From positions 710,371 through 774,370 of the forward strand of contig NZ_FQUD01000002.1 in assembly GCF_900128945.1 (NCBI RefSeq): DNA of 64,000 nt, written 5' to 3'. Position numbers and translations under genes: made by a program. Numbering within the stretch: position 1 is the first letter of the stretch; every line of letters starts with the position of its first letter. Below the pieces are notes generated by a model. It was not told the origin of the DNA and did no database searches. It saw only the letters and a program-made list of their open reading frames with translations. Positions 1 to 7,000 of the stretch are shown here, piece by piece. The stretch is from Chryseobacterium sp. OV279. GTDB lineage: Bacteria; Bacteroidota; Bacteroidia; Flavobacteriales; Weeksellaceae.

Positions 1-216
1 ATCAGATTTTTCCTTCAGATAGTTCACGATCTCTTTTTCATCCTCCTCGTGGTTTATGAAATAATTGATGCTGTATATTTCATCTTCGGTGAGAAATTCA
101 ATTTCTTTCAGCACTTCAGAATCTTTTTCGTAATAATATAAATGATAGTCGTCTAATTTCTCAGCTTTGGCTTTTGAAATCACTTCTCCAAAAATGTTTT
201 TGTATACTTTTTTCAT
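1..216 (-). CDS. Hypothetical protein, N-terminal part (cut by window edge)
   Basis: This is an open reading frame whose ATG lies at 214-216 on the minus strand and which runs off the left edge, so only the first 72 codons are visible. The visible part begins MKKVYKNIFGEVISKAKAEK and is rich in acidic residues and tyrosine, with no signal peptide or membrane segment. I do not recognise the family. Small acidic cytoplasmic proteins of this kind are often immunity proteins of polymorphic toxin systems, but nothing visible proves that here, and any toxin would lie outside the window. Confidence 0.6.
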   Translation of the reverse strand, partial: MKKVYKNIFGEVISKAKAEKLDDYHLYYYEKDSEVLKEIEFLTEDEIYSINYFINHEEDEKEIVNYLKEKSD

Positions 217-639
217 GTTAGTCGTTTAATGTAGGTTGTGTTACCATTGTGTTTGTGTCAGGGAAAATTGGGAATATCTTACACACCTTTAAATCCCGCA
301 GCCTTTAGATACAATTATCCTGCTTTGGTTAAGTTGGCTTTAGGAATTTTATGCAGTTTTGTGCAGCATTTTTTCAGGATGATTATTCCTGAAGTTCAAA
401 AGCCATTGATATTTACAGTTGTGGTAGAAATTCGTTGATAGTGTCAGAATACACTTATCATTAACGGAATTGTGATCCGTTAGGAGGATTAGGGTTTTAT
501 TCTGGTTGTCTGTATGACATACCATTTGTACTTTTTCCCATATGCATGGACGCTATCCACGAGTTTAAAATGTTTACTTCTGTACTCAGTTTTCATGGGT
601 GTTTTTTTTATGAGTTCAAATATATTTAAAATCAGAGAA
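217..639. other. Gene-poor gap left of the 280-aa hypothetical gene
   Basis: This 423-bp stretch lies between two minus-strand hypothetical genes. It holds one possible 35-codon minus-strand reading frame at 489-596, listed separately. I see no convincing terminator hairpin, RNA gene or transposon end. A plus-strand reading frame through 238-438 has low-complexity hydrophobic content, no homology I recognise and no good start context, so I treat it as chance. Confidence 0.4.
489..596 (-). CDS. Possible 35-aa small protein
   Basis: A minus-strand reading frame starts with ATG at 594-596 and ends with TAA at 489-491. It encodes a basic 35-residue peptide beginning MKTEYRSKHFKLVDSVHA and ending RIKP. 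It is too short for family assignment and lies in a gene-poor gap between two other minus-strand genes. Its composition (Lys, Tyr, Trp, few runs) looks more like real protein than translated noise, but there is no other support. Confidence 0.2.
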   Translation of the reverse strand: MKTEYRSKHFKLVDSVHAYGKKYKWYVIQTTRIKP

Positions 640-1482
640 TTAAGGAATAATATCTGAATTTTTATAATAAGGATTTTTTGATAAGAAACCCGGGTATATT
701 AGATCCATCTCTGAAGCGTAAATATATGGGGTCTCTGCATTACAGTGTTCAATGGCGGAAAACTCACCATGATCATCATATAAAAGCTCTACACTATACT
801 GGAGCTGTTCGTCAAAATAATATTTTCTGATGATGACTTCTGATCCTCCGTTAAAATAATTTTCTTCCTTTTCATAAATCATCCGGTCATTGTTGTCATA
901 AAGGCTGGTAAGATAAAACTCATCGTTCTTTCCCTTACTGTAGGCTGTACTGAATTCTTTCCTGTATCCACCAATATTTTCAGTTCTTATCAAAGAAAAA
1001 TCTATCTCATGGAATGTTTTTACCAGAGCTGAAACTATTTCCTCTTCAGATTCATATTCCTTTATAAAATATTGAAATTCAGAATATTTGTCTACAATAG
1101 TGTTGTCAAAAGGAGCAGCATGTAGAAAAGCTTTCCATAAAAAAAGTATCTCCTTAAGATCTGAAAAAGGAATTTCCTGGAGGTGTGTCTGCTCAGGATC
1201 AATATCCTCAAACAGAGCGGAAGTATCTGTGTATCTCATGGTGAGAAAATCAAGATAGGTCTCCATGCAGTATTCGGGATCATAGAAGCCTTCTGAAATA
1301 ATGAAATTAATCTCTGAAACTATTTCATCAATACTTTCGTCATCTTTAAAACGGCTTAGAAAATAGCCTAGGAAATCATTGTCCACACGATGTATGGCTG
1401 TTTTCATATTAACCGTCTTATCACTGGGAAAAGTGAAGGGACGGTCTACAAAGAAGAGCTTATATTTTTCTAAAATCTGCAT
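640..1482 (-). CDS. Hypothetical protein, 280 aa
   Basis: This is a 280-residue soluble, acidic protein with many aromatic residues, starting MQILEKYKLFFVDRP. It has no signal peptide, membrane helix or catalytic motif that I recognise. Its C-terminal half contains alternating Tyr/Glu/Asp segments typical of beta-rich binding proteins. It lies in the same direction as the truncated gene at the left edge and the DUF4268 gene, with a 114-bp gap to the latter. Size and composition would suit an immunity or toxin-associated protein, but this is a guess from context. Confidence 0.7.
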   Translation of the reverse strand: MQILEKYKLFFVDRPFTFPSDKTVNMKTAIHRVDNDFLGYFLSRFKDDESIDEIVSEINFIISEGFYDPEYCMETYLDFLTMRYTDTSALFEDIDPEQTHLQEIPFSDLKEILFLWKAFLHAAPFDNTIVDKYSEFQYFIKEYESEEEIVSALVKTFHEIDFSLIRTENIGGYRKEFSTAYSKGKNDEFYLTSLYDNNDRMIYEKEENYFNGGSEVIIRKYYFDEQLQYSVELLYDDHGEFSAIEHCNAETPYIYASEMDLIYPGFLSKNPYYKNSDIIP

Positions 1483-1596
1483 TGCTTCATGATTAAATGT
1501 ACATCGGGACAGATATTGAGATTCAATAGGTTGATTAGTTTTTATTAGAAAGATAAAATTTGATTTTTTTATTTCTGCTTGGTATTGATTTTTAAA

Positions 1597-2025
1597 TTAA
1601 ACATCTTTTATAAAGTCTTCGTATTCATAGTAAAACCTTTCAAAGCCATCCATTTTATCCCAGAAAAATTCGAAAATTTCCTGCCAGGTATTTTTGTTGA
1701 ATACAGAAACCCCGTGTTTTTCAACCCAGATTTTGCTGATTACTTTTCCATTGTCAAGCGTAAAAAATTCTTCTTTTTGAAAGTCTCCTATAAAATCTTT
1801 CAAAATATCTTCCAAAGACCAGATCTTATAATAATACGCATTCCGGAAGATCTCATCCTTCATTTCGATATCCAATGAGACCTCCGCTTTTTTATTATCG
1901 GCATTAAATTTAAATGACATATCCTTGATCTTCGTATCATAGAGGAGCCATTTTCTGGGAAAAGACTTTCCAAAAGCCGTCCAAAATTCCTTTTTTAGCT
2001 GTTGAGCTTCTTGTTTACTGAACAT
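1597..2025 (-). CDS. DUF4268 domain-containing protein
   Basis: This 142-residue protein resembles the small DUF4268 family common in Bacteroidota. It opens with MFSKQEAQQLKKEFWTAFGK, then alternating beta and helical segments and a C-terminal aromatic/acidic stretch ending FERFYYEYEDFIKDV. The family is related to nuclease-like folds found at the C-terminus of some restriction-associated proteins, but the stand-alone short form has no established role. The gene is divergent from the Rrf2 gene starting at 2158. Family assignment is from recognised sequence pattern; the function is unknown. Confidence 0.75.
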   Translation of the reverse strand: MFSKQEAQQLKKEFWTAFGKSFPRKWLLYDTKIKDMSFKFNADNKKAEVSLDIEMKDEIFRNAYYYKIWSLEDILKDFIGDFQKEEFFTLDNGKVISKIWVEKHGVSVFNKNTWQEIFEFFWDKMDGFERFYYEYEDFIKDV

Positions 2026-2144
2026 GTGACAAACATAAGAATTTAATGGGAAAAGAACAACGTTATGAAAGTTAATGTATCAATTAGAGAAAATACATTT
2101 TTTCGATCATCATGTTCCCATTTATATTATTCAAACTATTTTCT

Positions 2145-2152
2145 TATTTTTG
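2145..2152 (+). promoter_or_regulatory. -7 promoter element of the Rrf2 gene
   Basis: The octamer TATTTTTG fits the Bacteroidota -7 consensus TAnnTTTG. Only 5 nt separate it from the ATG at 2158, so the transcript would begin at or next to the start codon, which suggests a leaderless or near-leaderless mRNA. No clear -33 TTG is visible at the usual 19-nt distance. Confidence 0.5.
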
Positions 2153-2157
2153 CTGTA

Positions 2158-2565
2158 ATGCTTTCAAAAAAATCCCAATATGCTTTTAAAGCGCTTTCGT
2201 ACCTTGTAGAAAAAAGGAATGATGGCCCGGTCCTTATATCCGAAATTGCGGAACGTAAGAAGATCCCTTTAAAGTTTTTAGAAAATATCCTGCTTGAATT
2301 AAAAAAAGCAGATATCCTTGACAGTAAGAAAGGGAAGGGAGGAGGATACTTCCTGAGAGAAAACCCTGAAAATGTGAAACTGGCCAAGATCATCCGATTA
2401 GTGAACGGCCCTATTGCCATGCTTCCCTGTGTCAGCTTAAACTTCTATGAAAAATGCGAAGACTGCAATGAAGATCACTGCGGGCTGCATGATGTGCTCA
2501 TTGAAGTACGGGACGCCTCACTGAATATTCTCGAGAAAAAAACTTTAATGGATCTGGTTGATTAA
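2158..2565 (+). CDS. Rrf2 family transcriptional regulator
   Basis: This is a 135-residue winged-helix regulator of the Rrf2/IscR/CymR family. The N-terminus MLSKKSQYAFKALSYLVE and the following EIAERKKIPLKFLENIL and GKGGGYFL segments are the typical Rrf2 helix-turn-helix and wing. The effector loop contains four cysteines (PC, KCEDC, DHC), spaced 9, 3 and 5 residues apart, a candidate Fe-S cluster or redox-sensing site. The reading frame is open upstream to 2065, but the ATG at 2158 matches family length and follows a TAnnTTTG element. The gene ends inside its own terminator. The downstream TauE/SafE gene suggests a sulfur-related regulon, as known for CymR-like members; that is inference. 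Confidence 0.9.
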   Translation: MLSKKSQYAFKALSYLVEKRNDGPVLISEIAERKKIPLKFLENILLELKKADILDSKKGKGGGYFLRENPENVKLAKIIRLVNGPIAMLPCVSLNFYEKCEDCNEDHCGLHDVLIEVRDASLNILEKKTLMDLVD

Positions 2566-2582
2566 CCCGGTCCTTTTTTTTT
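2550..2582 (+). terminator. Intrinsic terminator overlapping the Rrf2 stop codon
   Basis: A 10-bp stem (2550-2559 with 2564-2573, one mismatch and one G-U) around the loop GATT is followed by a run of nine T. The stop codon TAA at 2563-2565 lies in the loop and the start of the 3' arm, so the coding end doubles as a terminator. Confidence 0.8.
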
Positions 2583-2631
2583 GAATAATTAGTCTACTTT
2601 TTTGGTAGGATAATATTTTTATTTGATATTT

Positions 2632-2757
2632 GCAGTAGTCCAAATGACCCAATCACACTAAAAACTGCTCTGGTGCAGGTTTTAAAAGTTTCCGAGACCT
2701 TTAGATCTGCCAAAAGATCTGGATCCATGAAACTGAAAAGGTAGAGCAGGGGCTGTA
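2632..2757 (+). ncRNA. Candidate structured leader RNA upstream of the TauE/SafE gene
   Basis: Three nested helices can form: 2665-2671 with 2743-2749 (CTGCTCT/AGAGCAG), 2687-2692 with 2729-2734 (AGTTTC/GAAACT), and 2703-2708 with 2715-2720 (AGATCT/AGATCT, loop GCCAAA), extended by G-U pairs. The 5' strand of the outer helix can instead pair locally with 2675-2683 (AAAACTGC/GCAGGTTTT) or with 2632-2636. The 3' strand of the outer helix ends 8 nt before the start codon at 2758. Mutually exclusive pairings ending near a start codon are what a riboswitch or attenuator would show. I could not match it to a known class from memory. Confidence 0.4.
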
Positions 2758-3657
2758 ATGATATTTAATATGATAATTTCAAGAAAAATTCAGATAAGAC
2801 TCAATGTATTCTTTGTTACAGCTGCAGTCCTGCTGATCTCCGTTTTGTCCATGTACGAACTCGGCTATATGGATGAGCTGCTGAATATTTTAGCCAAAGA
2901 CAATTATGTATTTTACTGGATGCTTCTCGTAGGAGTTGTGGCAGAAATTGTAGCGGGATCTATGGGAATGGGCTATGGGGTGATTTGTACAACGACGCTT
3001 TTATTCCTCAATATTCCGCCTCATATTGTAAGTGCAAGTATTCATTCTGCGGAGAGTTTTACGACTGCTGCGGGAAGTTTAAGTCATATCAAGCTTAAAA
3101 ATGTAAGTAAAAGTCTGGTTAAAAAACTGGCCATTCCGGCAGTCATCGGAGCCGTTATCGGAGCGGTAAGTCTTACGTATCTTGGTGAATATTATGCTAA
3201 AATTACCAAAACGGTTATCGCTTTTTATACCCTTTATCTGGGAATTCAGATTCTATCCAATGCTTTTAAAAAGAAACAGAACCGGGCTATGAAAAGGAAG
3301 ACAAACCTTACAAGGCTGGGCGTTATTGGTGGATTTATAGATTCATTTGCAGGAGGTGGCTGGGGTCCATTGGTGACCGGAACCCTGATCAAAAATGCAT
3401 TCACGCCAAGATTTGCGGTGGGAAGTTCTACTGTTGCTAAATTTATATTAACCATAACAGCTGCCGTTACTTTTTTCTTTACCCTCGGAATCCAGCACTG
3501 GAATATTATCCTGGGACTTCTGATCGGTGGAATTATCACGGCTCCTTTTTCTGCCATGCTTACGGCAAAGCTTCCGGTGAAAAAAATGTTCATAGTCATT
3601 GGAATCCTTGTGATTGTAATGAGTTCCATAACTATTTATAAATCAGTTTTTAATTAA
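2758..3657 (+). CDS. TauE/SafE family sulfite/anion exporter
   Basis: This 299-residue integral membrane protein has about eight hydrophobic helices arranged as two related halves. Family hallmarks are the EIVAGSMGMGYGVICTTTLL segment of the first repeat and the GFIDSFAGGGWGPLVTGTL segment of the second. The TauE/SafE family exports sulfite, sulfoacetate or related organosulfur anions, or moves them along with protons. The start could be ATG 2758 or 2770. It follows a sulfur-type Rrf2 regulator and a potentially structured leader, which supports a sulfur-linked role. The exact substrate cannot be read from sequence. Confidence 0.9.
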   Translation: MIFNMIISRKIQIRLNVFFVTAAVLLISVLSMYELGYMDELLNILAKDNYVFYWMLLVGVVAEIVAGSMGMGYGVICTTTLLFLNIPPHIVSASIHSAESFTTAAGSLSHIKLKNVSKSLVKKLAIPAVIGAVIGAVSLTYLGEYYAKITKTVIAFYTLYLGIQILSNAFKKKQNRAMKRKTNLTRLGVIGGFIDSFAGGGWGPLVTGTLIKNAFTPRFAVGSSTVAKFILTITAAVTFFFTLGIQHWNIILGLLIGGIITAPFSAMLTAKLPVKKMFIVIGILVIVMSSITIYKSVFN

Positions 3658-3745
3658 ATCAGACAGAATTTGTAGAAAAATAAATGCCTGAAAAACATTT
3701 TTCGTTTTGAAAATATTCTACTTTTACACCACTAAATATTAGAAC

Positions 3746-4036
3746 ATGAATTTACATATAGTAGCGCTTTTTAAGTTTAACGAAAACTATCTGATGGACG
3801 CTGTAGAGCTTTTTCAAAATCTGGTAAAAGAGACGAGAAAAGAGGAAGGATGCCTTCAGTACGACCTTATCGAGGATAAAGATAACAAAGGAACTTTCTT
3901 TCTGATCGAACTTTGGGAAAGCGTTGAGCACCATAGCAGACATCTTGGACAGGACCACCTTCTTAATTTCCGTAAAGATGCTTCAAAAATGATGGAAAGT
4001 GCTGCGGAGGTGTATAAAGGGTTTAAGATTTATTGA
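3746..4036 (+). CDS. Antibiotic biosynthesis monooxygenase (ABM) domain protein
   Basis: This 96-residue protein spans a single ABM ferredoxin-like domain, as in putative quinol monooxygenases of the YgiN type. Typical features are the N-terminal strand LHIVALFKF, the EEGCLQYDLIEDKDN turn, FFLIELWES, and the H-x-x-H-L segment (HHSRHLGQDHL). Members act as small dimeric oxygenases on quinols or bind heme and related aromatics. It follows the TauE gene by 88 bp on the same strand but may have its own promoter. The substrate is unknown. Confidence 0.85.
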   Translation: MNLHIVALFKFNENYLMDAVELFQNLVKETRKEEGCLQYDLIEDKDNKGTFFLIELWESVEHHSRHLGQDHLLNFRKDASKMMESAAEVYKGFKIY

Positions 4037-4140
4037 TTTTAAAGATTTAAAGATTTAAAAATTGAAGAATTTAAAAATTAGGGTTAAGTAATCATTGGAC
4101 CTCTTAATCTTTAAATTTTTCAATGCTTTAATTAAAAATA
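4037..4140. repeat. AT-rich inverted repeat between convergent genes
   Basis: The sequence after the ABM gene contains repeated GATTTAAA words (4038-4078) and an approximately complementary segment around 4107-4135 (AATCTTTAAATTTTTCAAT). This imperfect inverted repeat can form a weak AT-rich stem. It looks like intergenic repeat filler rather than a gene. Confidence 0.4.
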
Positions 4141-4151
4141 AAATAACAAAT

Positions 4152-4184
4152 AAAAGGCGGTTTCAGATTCTGAAACCGCCTTTT
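4152..4184. terminator. Bidirectional intrinsic terminator
   Basis: A perfect stem with arms AAAAGGCGGTTTCAG and CTGAAACCGCCTTTT around an ATT loop is flanked by A-runs on the left and T-runs on the right. It can terminate both the plus-strand ABM gene and the convergent minus-strand T9SS gene ending at 4220. Confidence 0.9.
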
Positions 4185-4219
4185 GATTAGAAAAAATAGA
4201 AAGTATTAAAATTTTGAGT

Positions 4220-5518
4220 TTATTTTACGATAAGTTTTTTCGTTTCCGTACTGCCTCCGAAAGTGATTTTTACGATATAGTTTCCGGCAGTAAGGTGAGA
4301 TAAGTTCAGATCCTGCTTGTAGAAACCAGCCTGATTGCTAAGTTCTGCAGTATGTACTATTTTCCCGGTAAGGTCATAGACTTCTATGCTTCCTTTATTG
4401 TTTGCTTTTTCTTTAACATCAAAAAGAACAGTTACTTTTTTATCAGCCGTTGTTGGGTTTGGATAAATCCCGAAAGAAGCTTTTTTGCTTACTTCTGTGA
4501 TCCCTAAAGTGGCTGTAATCTTCTTGTATTTGAAATACATATTTCCGGTTTGGGTACCTTCATTTGAGATGAAATACATTCTGTAATAGTCTGTGCCCTG
4601 TTTTACATAATATACTGCGTCAGAATATACTCCCGAAGTAGGCTTCCATGAATGACCGATAGTCGTAATATTACCGGAGAATGCTGTTGAAGCCGGAAGA
4701 GTAGAAGTTGCCGTTTCCTGAGTTTCAGGTCTTACTTTGGCTACTGAAATATTCGAATTTTGGATAACTCCGGACATTCTGTATTTCATGGTTTGCGGAT
4801 TTCCCTGTGGGTCGGTATAAGGATAATCTGTGTAATATCTTGTAAACATCATGTCCCAGTTAGATCTTGCAGGCTCAAGGTTGGAAACCTTTTCACCGGT
4901 AGCAAATGAGAAGTAGTTGAAATAAGCATCATCAGATCCGTTGGCAACTGTTTTGGTTTGTGTAGCATCCCATGAAGAGGTTGCTGCATTCCATTTTGCA
5001 TATTTAAAAGTATATCCTCCAAAATAATCTTCGATCATAAATTTCACAGACGCCCCTGAAGCGTACTGCATGATGAAGATTACTTTTCCTTCTACGTGAT
5101 GGTTTAAAGGGTTATATTCTCCCCATCCATACGTTGCAGATCCTTGTTCAAATGCACCTTCCTGCAGATAGGTCGTGTTGTCAACATTAAAAAGTGGAGC
5201 TCCGTAAGAAGCGATGCTATTGCTTGTGATGTTGTTCCAGTCAGCCGGATTGGCAGATGCCTGATACACTTTGATATCATAAGCATCATTAATTCTTGTT
5301 CCAAAATTAGTTGCAGATGCTCTGTAAAAAGCTACATCCCATGAATTAGCGGGCTGTGATACTATATTATTGGCACTAAAGTCGAAAAAAACGCGGTTCT
5401 GGTAACTGCTCCCCATAGACAGATTAACTGTCGTGTATCCATTAGCATCCGTCTGTGCCAGTACTGTTTGTTGAACTGAAAGTGCAAACAGAGAGGTCAA
5501 AAGTAATTTTGTTTTCAT
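4220..5518 (-). CDS. Secreted HmuY-like heme-binding protein with T9SS sorting domain
   Basis: This 432-residue exported protein has three parts. The first is a signal peptide (MKTKLLLTSLFALSVQQTVLAQ). The second is an HmuY-like region of about 310 residues, including the WDVAFYRAS and NWDMMFTRYY strands typical of that family. The third is a C-terminal type A T9SS sorting domain starting near FGIYPNPT and ending GNYIVKITF...KKLIVK. HmuY proteins bind heme outside the cell and pass it to a TonB receptor. Here the T9SS tail predicts secretion or surface anchoring rather than a lipid anchor. The promoter carries two Fur-like boxes shared with the neighbouring T9SS gene and, in part, the receptor operon. 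Heme binding is inferred; the axial ligands were not identified. Confidence 0.85.
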   Translation of the reverse strand: MKTKLLLTSLFALSVQQTVLAQTDANGYTTVNLSMGSSYQNRVFFDFSANNIVSQPANSWDVAFYRASATNFGTRINDAYDIKVYQASANPADWNNITSNSIASYGAPLFNVDNTTYLQEGAFEQGSATYGWGEYNPLNHHVEGKVIFIMQYASGASVKFMIEDYFGGYTFKYAKWNAATSSWDATQTKTVANGSDDAYFNYFSFATGEKVSNLEPARSNWDMMFTRYYTDYPYTDPQGNPQTMKYRMSGVIQNSNISVAKVRPETQETATSTLPASTAFSGNITTIGHSWKPTSGVYSDAVYYVKQGTDYYRMYFISNEGTQTGNMYFKYKKITATLGITEVSKKASFGIYPNPTTADKKVTVLFDVKEKANNKGSIEVYDLTGKIVHTAELSNQAGFYKQDLNLSHLTAGNYIVKITFGGSTETKKLIVK

Positions 5519-5545
5519 AACAAGTAAAATTTATATGGTATTCTT

Positions 5546-5564
5546 ATTTAGAATGATTCCACAA
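5546..5564 (-). promoter_or_regulatory. Fur-like box, proximal copy (near +1) of the HmuY-like T9SS gene
   Basis: The plus-strand sequence ATTTAGAATGATTCCACAA matches the first 13 defined positions of the palindrome ATTTAGAATnATTCTAAAT and differs at three positions in the second half. It overlaps the 3' end of the -7 element and the likely transcription start. Its start lies 31 bp from that of the distal copy, the same spacing as in the neighbouring promoter. Confidence 0.6.
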
Positions 5565-5569
5565 AAGTA
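5562..5569 (-). promoter_or_regulatory. -7 promoter element of the HmuY-like T9SS gene
   Basis: Read on the minus strand this is TACTTTTG, a match to TAnnTTTG. It lies exactly 7 nt downstream of the distal Fur-like box and about 44 nt upstream of the ATG at 5518. Confidence 0.65.
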
Positions 5570-5576
5570 TATAATT

Positions 5577-5595
5577 ATTTTTAATCATTCTAAAT
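5577..5595 (-). promoter_or_regulatory. Fur-like box, distal copy (-33 region) of the HmuY-like T9SS gene
   Basis: ATTTTTAATCATTCTAAAT matches 16 of the 18 defined positions of ATTTAGAATnATTCTAAAT. It covers the -33 region, so a bound repressor would block RNA polymerase. I recall a Fur box of this form being described for the related genus Riemerella; I cannot verify that here. Confidence 0.65.
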
Positions 5596-5661
5596 AAAAA
5601 CATGATATTTATCCTGTTTCATTATAATTCCGTGATCAATACTGGTATTTTTGGCATAAAA

Positions 5662-5694
5662 AAAAGCCGGCTGGAAAACTTCCAGCCGGCTTTA
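5662..5694. terminator. Intrinsic terminator of the 272-aa T9SS gene
   Basis: The 11-bp GC-rich stem GCCGGCTGGAA/TTCCAGCCGGC (5666-5676 with 5680-5690), with loop AAC, is extended by AAA/TTT and followed on the minus strand by T-rich sequence. It lies just downstream of the minus-strand gene ending at 5719. Confidence 0.9.
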
Positions 5695-5718
5695 TAAAGG
5701 GATACTGTCTAATAAACC

Positions 5719-6537
5719 TTATTTTTTGATGAACTTAGATTTTACTACTGAACCTTCTGCAGTTTCCACAAGCATATAGTAAACGCCTGTATGCAATCCA
5801 CTGATGTCAAATTTTTGTGCTTTTAATTTTCCTTCAGCAACTTTTTGTCCTGAAGCAGAATAAACTTCAATATTTTTAGGTTCTGTTCTTGTGATAAATT
5901 CTAAAGCTGTGTTGCTTGAATTTACTGCAAATTTGAAGTTCTCATTTACTTTAGCAGTATCATTAACTCCTAAAGAAGAAGAAGCTTTATATACTACATC
6001 ATCAACCTGTATTGCTACGTGAGTGGCTGAAGGTGTAAATTTAAAAACGATATATGAACCTGTAGAAGCTGGAATATTAACAGTGATATTTTGTGTTACT
6101 CCAATTGTCGTTACATTAATAAGATTCCCTACTGGTACGAAAGTAGTCATGTCACTAGGGCTTGTAGAAACCCCGATCTGAATGGTTCCAGGACCTGGAG
6201 AAGGAGATACCAATGTCGTTGTGAATGTTAAAACTTTATTTCCTGTAGGAGCCTCTATCTGAGGAGAAATAAGGTAAGAAGAAGCTGTTGCATTATTACC
6301 GGCATAAGCCTGGATGAATTTCTGAGTATTATCATTTTCAAGTGCAGCTACAATCATTCTAGGCGGTGCTGGTGGAAATGCACCCGTAATAGGAGCAACT
6401 ACTGCAGCCCAGCCTCCCTGTGGAAATGTGGTGGTTCCAATAGTAAAGTTGTTGAAATTTTCATTAAGCGCAGCTACTTGTGCATTCGCTGTAACAGCCG
6501 TAAACATTAAAGTTCCTAAAAGTAGTTTTAATTTCAT
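5719..6537 (-). CDS. Secreted T9SS type A sorting-domain protein of unknown function
   Basis: This 272-residue protein has a signal peptide (MKLKLLLGTLMFTAVTANAQ), a beta-sandwich region of about 160 residues and a C-terminal T9SS sorting domain ending YYMLVETAEGSVVKSKFIKK. The middle begins ENFNNFTIGTTTFPQGGW and continues with SSYLISPQIEAPTGNKVLTF, the pattern of choice-of-anchor J/MAM-like adhesion or carbohydrate-binding domains. It shares a near-identical dual Fur-like promoter with the HmuY-like gene downstream and lies beside the heme receptor operon. That makes a role in iron or heme capture plausible, though no such function is recognised in the fold. Confidence 0.8.
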   Translation of the reverse strand: MKLKLLLGTLMFTAVTANAQVAALNENFNNFTIGTTTFPQGGWAAVVAPITGAFPPAPPRMIVAALENDNTQKFIQAYAGNNATASSYLISPQIEAPTGNKVLTFTTTLVSPSPGPGTIQIGVSTSPSDMTTFVPVGNLINVTTIGVTQNITVNIPASTGSYIVFKFTPSATHVAIQVDDVVYKASSSLGVNDTAKVNENFKFAVNSSNTALEFITRTEPKNIEVYSASGQKVAEGKLKAQKFDISGLHTGVYYMLVETAEGSVVKSKFIKK

Positions 6538-6548
6538 AACGTATCTTT

Positions 6549-6567
6549 ATTTAGAATTATTCCACAA
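6549..6567 (-). promoter_or_regulatory. Fur-like box, proximal copy of the 272-aa T9SS gene
   Basis: ATTTAGAATTATTCCACAA is nearly identical to the proximal box at 5546-5564 and starts 31 bp from the distal copy, the same spacing. It overlaps the end of the -7 element and the predicted start of transcription. Confidence 0.6.
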
Positions 6568-6572
6568 AAATA
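6565..6572 (-). promoter_or_regulatory. -7 promoter element of the 272-aa T9SS gene
   Basis: Read on the minus strand this is TATTTTTG, a match to TAnnTTTG. It is 7 nt downstream of the distal Fur-like box and about 28 nt upstream of the ATG at 6537. Confidence 0.65.
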
Positions 6573-6579
6573 AGTATTA

Positions 6580-6598
6580 ATTTTTAATTGTTCTAAAT
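6580..6598 (-). promoter_or_regulatory. Fur-like box, distal copy of the 272-aa T9SS gene
   Basis: ATTTTTAATTGTTCTAAAT matches 15 of 18 defined positions of ATTTAGAATnATTCTAAAT and covers the -33 region. The layout is the same as in the other two promoters of the island. Confidence 0.6.
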
Positions 6599-7000
6599 AA
6601 TCATAAATTTAACGTTTAAATTTTATTATTGATCCCATACAAAATCATTGCTCTTTCATTACAGGAAGAGATGAATCAGGTATGGAAAGTAGAAGAGGGA
6701 GAAAACAAGTTGTTTGAAGTGAGAAATACACTCACAGGATTATTTTAGTATGACTGCGAATGATTATAAAACCATTATCAGCTTCCAGTCTCCCTATTCC
6801 GGCTTCCTATCCACTAATTTTTTATTGCCTGCCCCAGATTCATCTGTTTCTAATAAATAACTCTCTTTTTGCAGTTTATTTTAATTTGAACGAAAAAAAT
6901 TATGATAAATATCAATTTTTGATTAAAAATATTTACACAAGCGCTTCTCTAGAATGTTGTTTGTTGTGAAAAGGCAAAAAAAGAAATAATATTTTCCATT
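6599..7000. other. Divergent intergenic region before the heme receptor operon
   Basis: About 400 bp separate the two divergent Fur-like promoters. A 25-codon frame (6671-6748, starting MNQVWKVEEGENKLFEV) and a 69-codon plus frame (6760-6969) are present, but neither has a recognisable product or start context. I treat the region as non-coding. Confidence 0.4.

Noticed and set aside
238-438. 66-codon plus-strand frame near the left edge
   Set aside because: It has no recognisable product, a poor start context and hydrophobic random composition between minus-strand genes.
2632-2757. Known riboswitch class (SAM, cobalamin, TPP, FMN) before TauE
   Set aside because: None of the conserved core sequences I know is present; CTGTAA near 2753-2758 alone is not enough for a cobalamin call.
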